A DNA stretch of 6,653 nt from Dehalococcoidales bacterium (GCA_028711795.1 JAQTRN010000061.1:1-6653), one strand, 5' to 3'. Numbered from the stretch's first letter, positions 1 to 5,885 are shown. Notes: a model not told the origin generated them from the letters alone. Program-made: numbers and translations.

Positions 1-630
1 GATGCGGGCGCCGAAAACGTCCGGGAATGCCATGGTCTCGTTTTGGGTAACATTCCCATATGCGCTGGTAGTGCCGTATTCAAAACAGACGCTGACCTTT
101 GAAGCCGTGCCCAGCGAATTCAGGCTGCCGTTCAGGGTGACGGCGTTGCTGGTTATCCACGTCGCGGCATCGGTGACCACCGAAGGAGGATTCAGCGAGA
201 CGGCCATGTCCAGCCTGGTGACCTGTCCGAATCCGAAGATAGCGTTCCCGGCAAGCCAGCCTGCGGCGTAAAATTCGAGCCTGTCCCCGCTGGTTCCCCC
301 CTCCCGTTCCACCGTTTCGGGATTATCAGCCGGGATGATAAAAAACGCGGGACTATAGCCATATCTTCCCTGGTCATCTGTGGTTGTCTCGGCGTAATCA
401 AGTCCATTGATTCGGACCGAAACCGGTACCCCGGGGGGAGCCGGTTGACTATTGATAGTCACGCTTCCGTAAAACTGGTGCGGCATTTGGGGAAATGCCA
501 GTGCCGCCGGCGCCGAAAACGTGGCGGCCAAAAGCAGCACTGCCAGCCAGAAGATGGACCGCGCCACCCTCCCTGGCATCAGCCTGAAGGCATCGGGGCC
601 TGGAAAATATCGCGTTACTAATGGTCTCAT
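1..630 (-). CDS. Secreted cell-surface protein, 5' part (runs off left edge)
   Basis: The reading frame is open from an ATG at 630 to position 1, giving 210 residues with no stop; the C-terminus lies outside the window. A hydrophobic stretch at residues 26-45 ends in a signal-peptidase-like ALA|FPQMP, so the protein is probably Sec-exported. Residues about 48-145 look like a transthyretin/carboxypeptidase-regulatory type beta domain (HQFYGSV, PPGVPVSVRING, then TTTDDQGRYGYSP). From about 150 a fibronectin-III-like repeat begins (TSNAVTLNGSLNSLGTAS, FEYGTTSAYG). Such proteins are common at the surface of Dehalococcoidia; their ligands are unknown. The start is uncertain: ATG 630 has no good ribosome site and gives an unusually long n-region, whereas ATG 579 (MPGRVARSIFW...) gives an ordinary 28-residue signal peptide. 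The gene lies 178 bp downstream of the lipoprotein gene on the same strand and has its own structured leader, so it is probably transcribed separately. No specific function can be assigned. Confidence 0.82.
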   Translation of the reverse strand, partial: MRPLVTRYFPGPDAFRLMPGRVARSIFWLAVLLLAATFSAPAALAFPQMPHQFYGSVTINSQPAPPGVPVSVRINGLDYAETTTDDQGRYGYSPAFFIIPADNPETVEREGGTSGDRLEFYAAGWLAGNAIFGFGQVTRLDMAVSLNPPSVVTDAATWITSNAVTLNGSLNSLGTASKVSVCFEYGTTSAYGNVTQNETMAFPDVFGARI

Positions 631-780
631 TATAGTATAGATTTCTCTTCTTAAGGTCGATATCAATTCTTGCCTATACCTACCCCTTCCCAGCCAGAAG
701 AAGTTCTTTAAATGCCGGACATTTCGGCTGGAAAAGGGACACAGGGAAAAGGTTAAAGTGTTGCCCATTTCCACACAAAA
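612..780 (-). promoter_or_regulatory. Promoter plus structured 5' leader (copy B of a repeated element)
   Basis: Read on the minus strand, a promoter-like pair TTGTGT (773-778) and TTTAAC (752-757), 15 bp apart, precedes a long stem. The arms are 726-738 and 683-695 (13 pairs, two of them G-U) and they close a 30-nt loop. A tail GTAGGTATAGGCAAGAATT then leads through GACCTTAA and TATACTATA to ATG 630. The same order, with strong similarity in the upstream box, stem and tail, recurs on the plus strand at 2700-2850. The stem pairs are kept while the bases change, which favours a folded RNA. No known riboswitch class is recognised. It most likely controls the secreted-protein gene that follows. 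Confidence 0.6.
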
Positions 781-808
781 TTGAAACCATTATTATCGCA
801 ATAAACAT

Positions 809-2569
809 TTACGGTTCGATAACCCCCGGCCTGTCAAAGTAGACCCAGTAACCCAGGCCGGGTTTAAGGCAATCTGCATCGGGTCGTATTATCGAGAATG
901 TCCCGGAAGTGAAGCAATACACAGGGAAGCTGCGGTAGGCAGTACCCTTTAGATAGCTGGCCATGTTTTTCGGAGCGCTAAGGCTGGCGCCGATCATGTT
1001 CCAGCCCGTGGTCACCCGGTACGCCGATGCTGTTCCGGTCTGTATTGAGTCACCATCTACTAACAGGATGGCCGGGGCGCTCATATTGACCCAGTAAGCT
1101 TCGCCATCGATGAACGTGAGAAGGCTGCCGCCGATGCCCGGGACGAAGTTAGACCATTCCGCCGATGCTCCATCGTAGTGCCAGATGCTGATAACCTTGT
1201 CAATGACGCCGGAGAAAATGTCAGCCATGGAAGTATTGCTTGTGACCGGCGGCAGCGAGACCAGGTTCCAGCCTGCGTTCAGACCAAGACCATTGGGCGG
1301 CAACGTTACGTTAAAGGCAGCGCTATCGGCCGGGGCTATTCCTTCAGCGGTTGCCGTCAGGGTGTAGCCCGGCCCTGGGACATTGATACCGAGGCCGCTG
1401 AAAACTGCGACGCCGTTGACCGCGCCTACCGTCTTCGTTCCAGAAAGTACGGCCCCGGAGGCGCCGGTCCCGGGCGTTATCTCCAGGGTAACCTTCGCTG
1501 CCGAGCTATTTACCGTTGCGCCCGTAGCGTCCTGCACCGTGACCACCGGCTGCATATCAAACATTGAGCCAAAAATAGAGCCCGGCTTCGGTTGGGTGGT
1601 AAACGCAAGATGTAGAGAAGCACCCCACCAGTGATATTCGCGACCGGTGATGGGGTCCATTTCCACCGACACCAGTTTGCTGGAAAGTGACCCGGTGTTG
1701 TCGAACCACAACATATATGTCCCGGAAACGGACGGCATAATAGAGAAGCTGTAAGAACCTCTTACCCCGAGCGCCGGCAGAATAGTCTCGGGCCCCGGGC
1801 CGGTTATTGAAAACATGACGTCGCTATCGCCGCCCTGGATACTCAGCGTGCCCCGGACTCCCAGGTTGGCAGACAGATCGACAGTCGTACTCGCCGTCTC
1901 GTCCGGCTTGACGGGTATCTCATGCCCGCCGGGGTTGGAAAAAAACGCGCCCCCGGAGTGCGTTATCTGCAGCAGCGCCACCCTGTTAATAACGAGGTTG
2001 GTGGCATTTCCAAAAATGAACTGGTATATGCCGGTTTCGTCCGGCACAAAGTCAAATTTCCTATCGCTTATATCGCTGGCGCCTAAAATTAGCTGGCCGT
2101 GCACGTCTTTGATGGCAAAGGCAATGCTATCGGAAATTACCTTGACCTGGCCACTGGTTTTATCTCCAGCCCGGAGCGGGACCGAAAGCACCTTTACCTG
2201 GCCCGGATCGATGACGAGCGCAACCTCCTCGGTGATAGCCGGTAAACCGTCCGTGGCCGCGACCGGCAGCGCCGTGGGTGACGGTGGCGGTTCGGGCGGT
2301 GGGGTGGTCACGGGTTTCGGATGCAGTGATGGCGTCGACGCTGGAGTTGGCGCAGGTTTTGGCGCTGGCCTGGTAGACGGCGCAGGGGCCGGTTTCGATT
2401 TAGCCGCGGATGATGGCGCTGGGGCCGGGTTGCGGGGGGTGGTGCCGGAGGAAGGCGTCGAGACAGGGGGTTTCGGGGATGAAACTGGAGCCGATACCGG
2501 CGTGGTGCAGCCGGTAAGGACCACTGCCAGGCCAATGAGGGCGGCTATAGCCAGGGCTTTTGTATTCAT
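809..2569 (-). CDS. Large modular surface lipoprotein
   Basis: The protein has 586 residues from ATG 2569. A further 15 codons upstream to a TTG (2614) are possible but unlikely, because the lipoprotein signal starts at MNTKALAIAALIG. The lipobox LTGC places the lipidated Cys at residue 21. Residues 23-105 form a Pro/Ser/Thr/Ala/Lys-rich low-complexity stalk suited to spanning the cell wall. Residues about 115-206 and 225-306 look like two GOLD/emp24-like or similar beta-sandwich domains (YQFIFGN, then GTYMLWFDNTG). Residues about 320-424 form a bacterial Ig-like repeat (PVVTVQDATGATV, GVAVFSGLGI). Residues 430-586 hold a duplicated module with GWNLVSLP/AYWVNM in the first half and GWNMIG/GYWVYF in the second, a style known from Dehalococcoidia surface proteins. 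There are no catalytic motifs, so an adhesion or envelope-structural role is inferred. The ribosome site is weak (GCGAAAAGA). No clear terminator follows the stop. Confidence 0.9.
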   Translation of the reverse strand: MNTKALAIAALIGLAVVLTGCTTPVSAPVSSPKPPVSTPSSGTTPRNPAPAPSSAAKSKPAPAPSTRPAPKPAPTPASTPSLHPKPVTTPPPEPPPSPTALPVAATDGLPAITEEVALVIDPGQVKVLSVPLRAGDKTSGQVKVISDSIAFAIKDVHGQLILGASDISDRKFDFVPDETGIYQFIFGNATNLVINRVALLQITHSGGAFFSNPGGHEIPVKPDETASTTVDLSANLGVRGTLSIQGGDSDVMFSITGPGPETILPALGVRGSYSFSIMPSVSGTYMLWFDNTGSLSSKLVSVEMDPITGREYHWWGASLHLAFTTQPKPGSIFGSMFDMQPVVTVQDATGATVNSSAAKVTLEITPGTGASGAVLSGTKTVGAVNGVAVFSGLGINVPGPGYTLTATAEGIAPADSAAFNVTLPPNGLGLNAGWNLVSLPPVTSNTSMADIFSGVIDKVISIWHYDGASAEWSNFVPGIGGSLLTFIDGEAYWVNMSAPAILLVDGDSIQTGTASAYRVTTGWNMIGASLSAPKNMASYLKGTAYRSFPVYCFTSGTFSIIRPDADCLKPGLGYWVYFDRPGVIEP

Positions 2570-2648
2570 TTCTTTTCGCTGTCCACGCAGACTGCCGGTT
2601 ACAGTCCCTGACAATCATAATATGGAACAGCGACGGGAAACCTGAAAG

Positions 2649-2684
2649 GGGGCCTTCACCCAATTTGCCATGGGTGTTTTCCCC
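2649..2684 (-). promoter_or_regulatory. Two-part inverted repeat upstream of the lipoprotein gene
   Basis: CACCCA (2657-2662) and TGGGTG (2671-2676) form a perfect 6-bp stem with an 8-nt loop. GGGG (2649-2652) and CCCC (2681-2684) extend it outward across a 4x4 internal loop. It lies 80-115 bp upstream of the lipoprotein ATG, so it could be an operator or part of the 5' leader. A weak -10-like CATATTATGAT sequence (minus strand, around 2614-2625) sits between it and the gene. CCATGGGTG (2668-2676) also occurs within the region upstream of the archaellin genes (3640-3648). Confidence 0.35.
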
Positions 2685-2699
2685 GATGCCCGCTCTAGG

Positions 2700-2850
2700 T
2701 ATTGAGTGGACATGAGCAACTCTTTAACCTTTCCTTCCCAACAAGAAAATGAAAGGATTAGAGGAAGTAACCTGTTGGGAAGGAGTAGGGGATAGGCAAG
2801 AATTTATATTGACCTTAAAAAAGTATACTATATCGGGACCATTGGTAGCG
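2700..2850 (+). promoter_or_regulatory. Orphan copy (A) of the promoter/structured leader element
   Basis: A promoter-like pair TTGAGT (2702-2707) and TTTAAC (2723-2728), 15 bp apart, is followed at once by an 11-bp perfect inverted repeat CCTTCCCAACA (2733-2743) / TGTTGGGAAGG (2773-2783). Two further pairs (one A-U, one G-U) extend it to 13 pairs around a 29-nt loop. The tail GATAGGCAAGAATT, GACCTTAA, TATACTATA and GGACCATTGGTAGCG matches copy B at 612-780, including the stretch covering the first codons of the secreted-protein gene, but the ATG position reads TCG here. No credible plus-strand gene follows; the receiver gene ends at 2871 on the other strand. It could be a small RNA, an antisense promoter or a fossil gene start. 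Together with 2570-2699 it fills the gap between the lipoprotein and receiver genes. Confidence 0.55.
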
Positions 2851-2870
2851 AACCAGATGCAATTATCTGC

Positions 2871-3248
2871 TTATCCGGTTGTTGCCGGGGAAGTTATGGC
2901 TTCAATCTGCTTCATCAAATCGGTAAAGGTCAGCGGCTCGGAGAGGTAATTATCGGACTTCAGGTCCAGCCGGCGGACCCTGTCCCGGTGCTCTCTTGAT
3001 TTGCACAGCCCCAGTATCGGTGCCGGCGATAGCTGGCGCACCTCCAGCATCGTCTGAACACCTTCCACGCCGGGCGCGAGGATATCGATGAGTACTACAT
3101 CCGGCTGCAAGGCTTCAAGGTTCTCTTTTAGCCTGCCGTCATCCTTCTCGATGAGGACCATCTTGTAGCTACGCCCGGGAAAGTTGGCTTTCAGGGAGCC
3201 AATGAGTCCAGGGTCTTGACTAAGGACCAGGATACGCTTCTTCGCCAC
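2871..3248 (-). CDS. Stand-alone response-regulator receiver domain protein, degenerate active site
   Basis: A single CheY-like receiver domain of 125 residues from GTG 3248 (MAKKRILVL...), with no output domain. I prefer this GTG because AGGGG lies 8 nt upstream; an in-frame GTG at 3257 would add three residues. The core fold is clear: ILVLSQDP (beta1), PDVVLIDILAPG (beta3), PILGLC (beta4), NYLSEPL (beta5). Counting from the 3248 start, the phospho-acceptor Asp is kept at residue 55. The usual acid pair is Ser-Gln (10-11), the Thr/Ser switch position is Cys (82), and the invariant Lys is Glu (104, SEP in place of TKP). Normal Mg2+-dependent phosphorylation is therefore doubtful, and it may act as an atypical receiver through protein contacts. 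It faces away from the archaellum operon across a 525-bp gap. A partner role in motility control is possible but unproved. Confidence 0.85.
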   Translation of the reverse strand: MAKKRILVLSQDPGLIGSLKANFPGRSYKMVLIEKDDGRLKENLEALQPDVVLIDILAPGVEGVQTMLEVRQLSPAPILGLCKSREHRDRVRRLDLKSDNYLSEPLTFTDLMKQIEAITSPATTG

Positions 3249-3256
3249 CTTGCACA

Positions 3257-3279
3257 CCCCTGCCCTAATATTTCAGGGG
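3257..3279 (-). promoter_or_regulatory. Hairpin overlapping the receiver gene's ribosome site
   Basis: CCCCTG and CAGGGG (3257-3262 and 3274-3279) form a perfect 6-bp stem with an 11-nt A/T-rich loop. In the minus-strand transcript the 3' arm holds the AGGGG that would serve GTG 3248, so folding could limit translation. Confidence 0.35.
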
Positions 3280-3782
3280 CCCAAACTGAAACATTTTTAG
3301 GACATATACACTATCTCGTCTTAAAACGAGGATATGGAATTATTGTTACATGCGAGATCAAACAGAAAGGCTCAGTTTTCAGGACGAAGTATTGAAATGT
3401 AGCTGCACTTACCACATAAAGAGCGTATCATTTTGTCGCCGTGGAACCAATAGGTAAATAGTCCCGAATTCGAGTTCCAATTAGTCCGGTAAATTTCCAT
3501 GGTTTCGCGTCTGCGGCAATTTTATCCCTCGCGAGTATTAAAACCGTGTCGCCTCTGGGGGCAAGGCTCCCGCCCCTCCAGGCTTCAGTCGGCCACAGCG
3601 GCTGTTCAGGAGCGCTCGGCTAAAACGACGCGCCGGAAACCATGGGTGCCGGCACCCATCCCGCTGCTGTGCTAACCCTGAATATTTTTGGGTGTCTCCG
3701 GTGACAACTTTGGGTGTCTGCTCCGTCGTCCCCCGGTGGCTTTAACCCTAGATTTAGAGGAGTTGTTCCTGTGGGAGGGTCT
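3258..3782. other. 525-bp non-coding region between receiver gene and archaellum operon
   Basis: No credible gene is seen here on either strand. It must hold the promoters of two oppositely transcribed units. Visible structure includes an imperfect inverted repeat TATCTCGT...ACGAGgATA (3312-3334), a palindrome CTCGCGAG (3528-3535), a GC-rich hairpin at about 3551-3583 (CTGG/GGGC against GCCC/CCAG), and the palindrome and direct repeats at 3642-3719. CTTTAACCCT (3740-3749) resembles the CTTTAACCTT box in the two leader elements elsewhere in the window and could be a -10 region for the operon, but no convincing -35 box was found. A long untranslated leader for archaellin 1 is plausible. Confidence 0.6.
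3642..3719 (+). promoter_or_regulatory. Putative operator region: palindrome and phased GGGTG repeats
   Basis: ATGGGTGCCGGCACCCAT (3642-3659) is an 18-bp perfect palindrome. TTTGGGTGTCT occurs twice, at 3687-3697 and 3709-3719, exactly 22 bp apart, or about two helical turns, so both lie on one face of the DNA. The first repeat is part of a near-palindrome TGTCTCCGGTGACA (12 of 14 positions symmetric). All share a GGGTGYC core, as if one regulator bound several sites 60-140 bp upstream of the first archaellin start. The regulator is unknown. Confidence 0.45.
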
Positions 3783-4379
3783 ATGAAAGCTCGCATTAAA
3801 CAGATCCTGAACAGACAGAAAGGTATTACCGGCCTCGAAACCGCTATCATCCTCATTGCTTTCGTTATGGTGGCTTCGGTCTTCGCTTATGTTGTCCTCA
3901 GCGCCGGGCTGTTCTCATCCCAGAAGGCCAAGGATGCCATCAACACCGGCCTGAGCGAGGTCCAGAGTACCATGGAGCTCAAAGGCGATGTCCTGGCAAA
4001 GATGGACAGCGGCATTGTCACCGATGTTATTTTCACGCTGGGCGGACGGCACGGCGCCGACTCGGTCGATCTGACGGACACATCCGAAGGCAATAACAAG
4101 GTCATCATCTCATACAACGACGCATACCAGCAGTACCCGACCCTGGATTGGACTATGACCAAACTCAGTGATATTAACGGTGATAACCTGCTGGACGCGA
4201 ACGAGCTGTTCCAGATTGATGTCAATGTCCAAGCAGTCAGCGATAACGCGACTTCTGACGATGCCAAGCTGACCGCTTATCACACTTTCACCCTGGAGAT
4301 GAAGCCGCCTATCGGCCCGATACTTTCAATCGAACGGACAGTTCCTTCACGGGTCGACGCGGTGGTGAATCTCAAGTAA
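3783..4379 (+). CDS. arlB: Archaellin 1 (archaeal-type flagellin, class III signal peptide)
   Basis: This 198-residue filament subunit starts at ATG 3783 (MKARIKQILNRQKG); the GGGAGG at 3773-3778 supports it. An in-frame GTG at 3771 with AGAGGAG 8 nt upstream is an alternative adding four residues. A short basic leader ends in QKG|ITGLETA, a class III signal peptide to be cut after Gly14 by a prearchaellin/prepilin peptidase. The hydrophobic helix (residues 15-40, ILIAFVMVASVFAYVVLSAG) would form the filament core. The rest is a beta-rich surface domain, with one N-X-T site (NAT) and the C-terminal pattern YHTFTLEMKPPIGPILSIERTVP...VVNLK shared with the two paralogues. The N-terminus resembles archaellins of Methanomicrobiales (TGLE-A-I-LIAFVVVAAVF). 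It is first of three tandem copies and the most divergent of them. Whether it is a major or minor filament subunit cannot be told. Confidence 0.9.
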   Translation: MKARIKQILNRQKGITGLETAIILIAFVMVASVFAYVVLSAGLFSSQKAKDAINTGLSEVQSTMELKGDVLAKMDSGIVTDVIFTLGGRHGADSVDLTDTSEGNNKVIISYNDAYQQYPTLDWTMTKLSDINGDNLLDANELFQIDVNVQAVSDNATSDDAKLTAYHTFTLEMKPPIGPILSIERTVPSRVDAVVNLK

Positions 4380-4513
4380 GTAAACCTGTTCCAAACGTGT
4401 TTAAACTGCCTGAACGTTTGAAGGAGGTGATTGTAGTTAAGAAAAATCGAATAAAGAAGTCCCGAGTGAAACTGACCTGGATGCCACTCTAATCAATAAG
4501 GAAGGAGGTAACA
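4380..4513 (+). other. Intergenic region with stem-loop, spare Shine-Dalgarno and mini-ORF
   Basis: CAAACGT (4392-4398) and ACGTTTG (4414-4420) form a perfect 7-bp inverted repeat around a 15-nt loop that itself contains GTTTAAAC. With one bulged base the stem extends to TTC/GAA. Directly after it lies AAGGAGG (4421-4427), a full Shine-Dalgarno with no matching gene. A 21-codon frame from GTG 4427 to TAA 4492 encodes a very basic peptide (VVKKNRIKKSRVK core), but that GTG overlaps the AAGGAGG itself and has no site of its own. It may be a leader, a processing site, or the remnant of a lost archaellin start. Confidence 0.4.
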
Positions 4514-5170
4514 ATGCTAAACAAGTACTTTAACCGAATTTACAGGGGAGAAAGGGGTATCACCGGCCTGGAGACAGCCATAATACTGATCGCTTTCGTG
4601 GTCGTGGCGGCCGTGTTTGCCTACACCGTGCTGTCAGCCGGGCTATTTACGACCCAGAAGAGCTCGGAGGCCGTGTATTCAGGGATTCAGGAAGCCCGAA
4701 GCACGGTCAGCCTCAAAGGTGATGTTATCGCCAAGGCTGAGGAGACCGGTGCCAGCGGCAACGTCAGCCAGATCACCTTTGCCATCACCAATGTACTGGG
4801 AGGAGAACCGATCGATTTTACACCGCCCACCGATGACTCCGCTACGGGCCTGGCGAAGGCGAGCAGCAGCAACGCCGTCGTTATCACCTATATCGATAAG
4901 GACCAGGAGGTCCAGGACCTTTACTGGACGGCTTCCCAGATAGGCTACGGCAATAGCAACAATATTCTTGATGCCGGGGAGACCTTCCAGATCACCATCG
5001 GCTCGGACACCCACGGTAGCGGCGCCGGAAACCTGATCGATGCCCTCTCCACTCACCAGTTGGATGCCTACCGAACATTCACCCTTCAGATAAAGACTTC
5101 CAAGGGCGCTGTGCTCAGCTTCGAGAGAACCGCACCCGCCTATATCGACTCCGTAATGAACCTGCACTAA
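4514..5170 (+). CDS. arlB: Archaellin 2 (archaeal-type flagellin, class III signal peptide)
   Basis: A 218-residue archaellin from ATG 4514, with a near-perfect AAGGAGGT (4502-4509) 4 nt upstream. The leader MLNKYFNRIYRGERG would be cut after Gly15 (ERG|ITGLETA); Glu is at mature position +5. The hydrophobic helix spans residues 16-45 and runs into TTQKSSEAVYSGIQEARS. The mature N-terminal 30 residues are identical to those of archaellin 3, yet 19 of the 30 codons differ. The surface domain includes an N-X-S site (NVS) and ends YRTFTLQIKTSKGAVLSFERTAP...VMNLH. It is 29 bp from archaellin 3, so the two are surely co-transcribed. The strong ribosome site suggests high expression, as for a main filament protein. 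Confidence 0.93.
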   Translation: MLNKYFNRIYRGERGITGLETAIILIAFVVVAAVFAYTVLSAGLFTTQKSSEAVYSGIQEARSTVSLKGDVIAKAEETGASGNVSQITFAITNVLGGEPIDFTPPTDDSATGLAKASSSNAVVITYIDKDQEVQDLYWTASQIGYGNSNNILDAGETFQITIGSDTHGSGAGNLIDALSTHQLDAYRTFTLQIKTSKGAVLSFERTAPAYIDSVMNLH

Positions 5171-5199
5171 TTTTACCGAAAATATAAGGAAGGAGGAGT

Positions 5200-5877
5200 A
5201 TGAAGATGTCCCGTAAGTTTTCAAGACTGCTAGGCAAAGAGGCGGGTATTACCGGCCTTGAGACCGCAATCATATTGATCGCCTTCGTTGTCGTCGCCGC
5301 TGTTTTTGCCTATACCGTTCTATCCGCGGGGCTTTTCGCTACCCAGAAAAGCTCGGAAGCTGTCTATGCCGGACTGGGTCAGACCCAGAGCACACTTCAG
5401 CCCATGGGCGACGTAGTCGCTTACAAAGGTACCGCGGCCATCGATTCCTCGGTTGGTAAGGTCGAGTTTACCGTCACCAACTCGCTGAAGAATGGCGAGA
5501 AGATAGACCTGACGCCGCCCTACCAGATCAACTCGGGCAGCGGGGCCCTGGAGACCAGCGGCCTGAACAGTACGACCACTATTAGCTATACCGATTTGAG
5601 CGTGACCATACCCCAATGCGCCTGGACATTGAGCTGGATCGGTAAACATACCGATGACAACATGCTCGAGCAGGATGAGCAGGCCGTGATCACGGTCTGG
5701 CTGCATGCCTGGAGCGGCTCTATATGGTCCGCCGGCGCCGACGGCACTTTCCTGGCTGATAACGAGGTTGATACCTACCATCCCTTCACCCTGGAAGTCA
5801 AGCCGGCCAAGGGCGCCGTCCTCAATATTTCCCGAACTACGCCGGCCATGCTTGATGACGTTACTAACCTGCACTGA
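5200..5877 (+). CDS. arlB: Archaellin 3 (archaeal-type flagellin, class III signal peptide)
   Basis: A 225-residue archaellin from ATG 5200 (MKMSRKFSRLLGKEAG). AGGAGG (5191-5196) lies only 3 nt before this ATG but 9 nt before the in-frame ATG 5206, so a start two codons later is equally likely. Cleavage is predicted after Gly16, but the preceding residues are Glu-Ala, not the usual Lys/Arg, which may alter processing. The helix begins ITGLETAIILIAF and continues to about residue 46. The surface domain is Trp-rich (CAWTLSWIG, VWLHAWSGSIWSAG), which differs from its paralogues, and contains the N-X-S/T sites NST and NIS. The C-terminus YHPFTLEVKPAKGAVLNISRTTP...VTNLH matches the family. A strong GC hairpin follows 8 bp after the stop, so this gene ends the filament part of the operon. 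Confidence 0.92.
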   Translation: MKMSRKFSRLLGKEAGITGLETAIILIAFVVVAAVFAYTVLSAGLFATQKSSEAVYAGLGQTQSTLQPMGDVVAYKGTAAIDSSVGKVEFTVTNSLKNGEKIDLTPPYQINSGSGALETSGLNSTTTISYTDLSVTIPQCAWTLSWIGKHTDDNMLEQDEQAVITVWLHAWSGSIWSAGADGTFLADNEVDTYHPFTLEVKPAKGAVLNISRTTPAMLDDVTNLH

Positions 5878-5885
5878 GAAATCAA

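Noticed and set aside
1815..2645. Open frame of 276 residues on the plus strand, Gly/Ala/Val-rich in its second half
   Set aside because: It lies opposite the lipoprotein gene. Its composition is the mirror of the Pro-rich stalk codons and it has no recognisable domain.
2640..2700. Possible cobalamin or c-di-GMP riboswitch in the lipoprotein leader
   Set aside because: There is a nested hairpin, but the conserved loop sequences of either class are not there.
2749..2949. Plus-strand frame of 66 residues across leader copy A
   Set aside because: It starts inside the stem loop and runs antisense into the receiver gene. It has no ribosome site and no family resemblance.
3440..3480. tRNA-like GTTC/GAATTCG stretch
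   Set aside because: No acceptor, D or anticodon arms can be formed on either strand.
3651..3664. GGCAC-N8-GC arrangement like a sigma-54 promoter
   Set aside because: The TT before GC is missing and the GG belongs to the palindrome. Sigma-54 is not expected in this group.
3714..3782. Upstream extension of archaellin 1 to an earlier ATG
   Set aside because: It would add 23 residues before the basic leader, covering a TTTGGGTGTCT repeat and the TTTAACC box. Paralogues have 14-16 residue leaders, and good ribosome sites lie nearer.
4679..5224. Minus-strand frame of 181 residues opposite archaellin 2
   Set aside because: It is a shadow of a well-supported gene and shows no start signal or domain.
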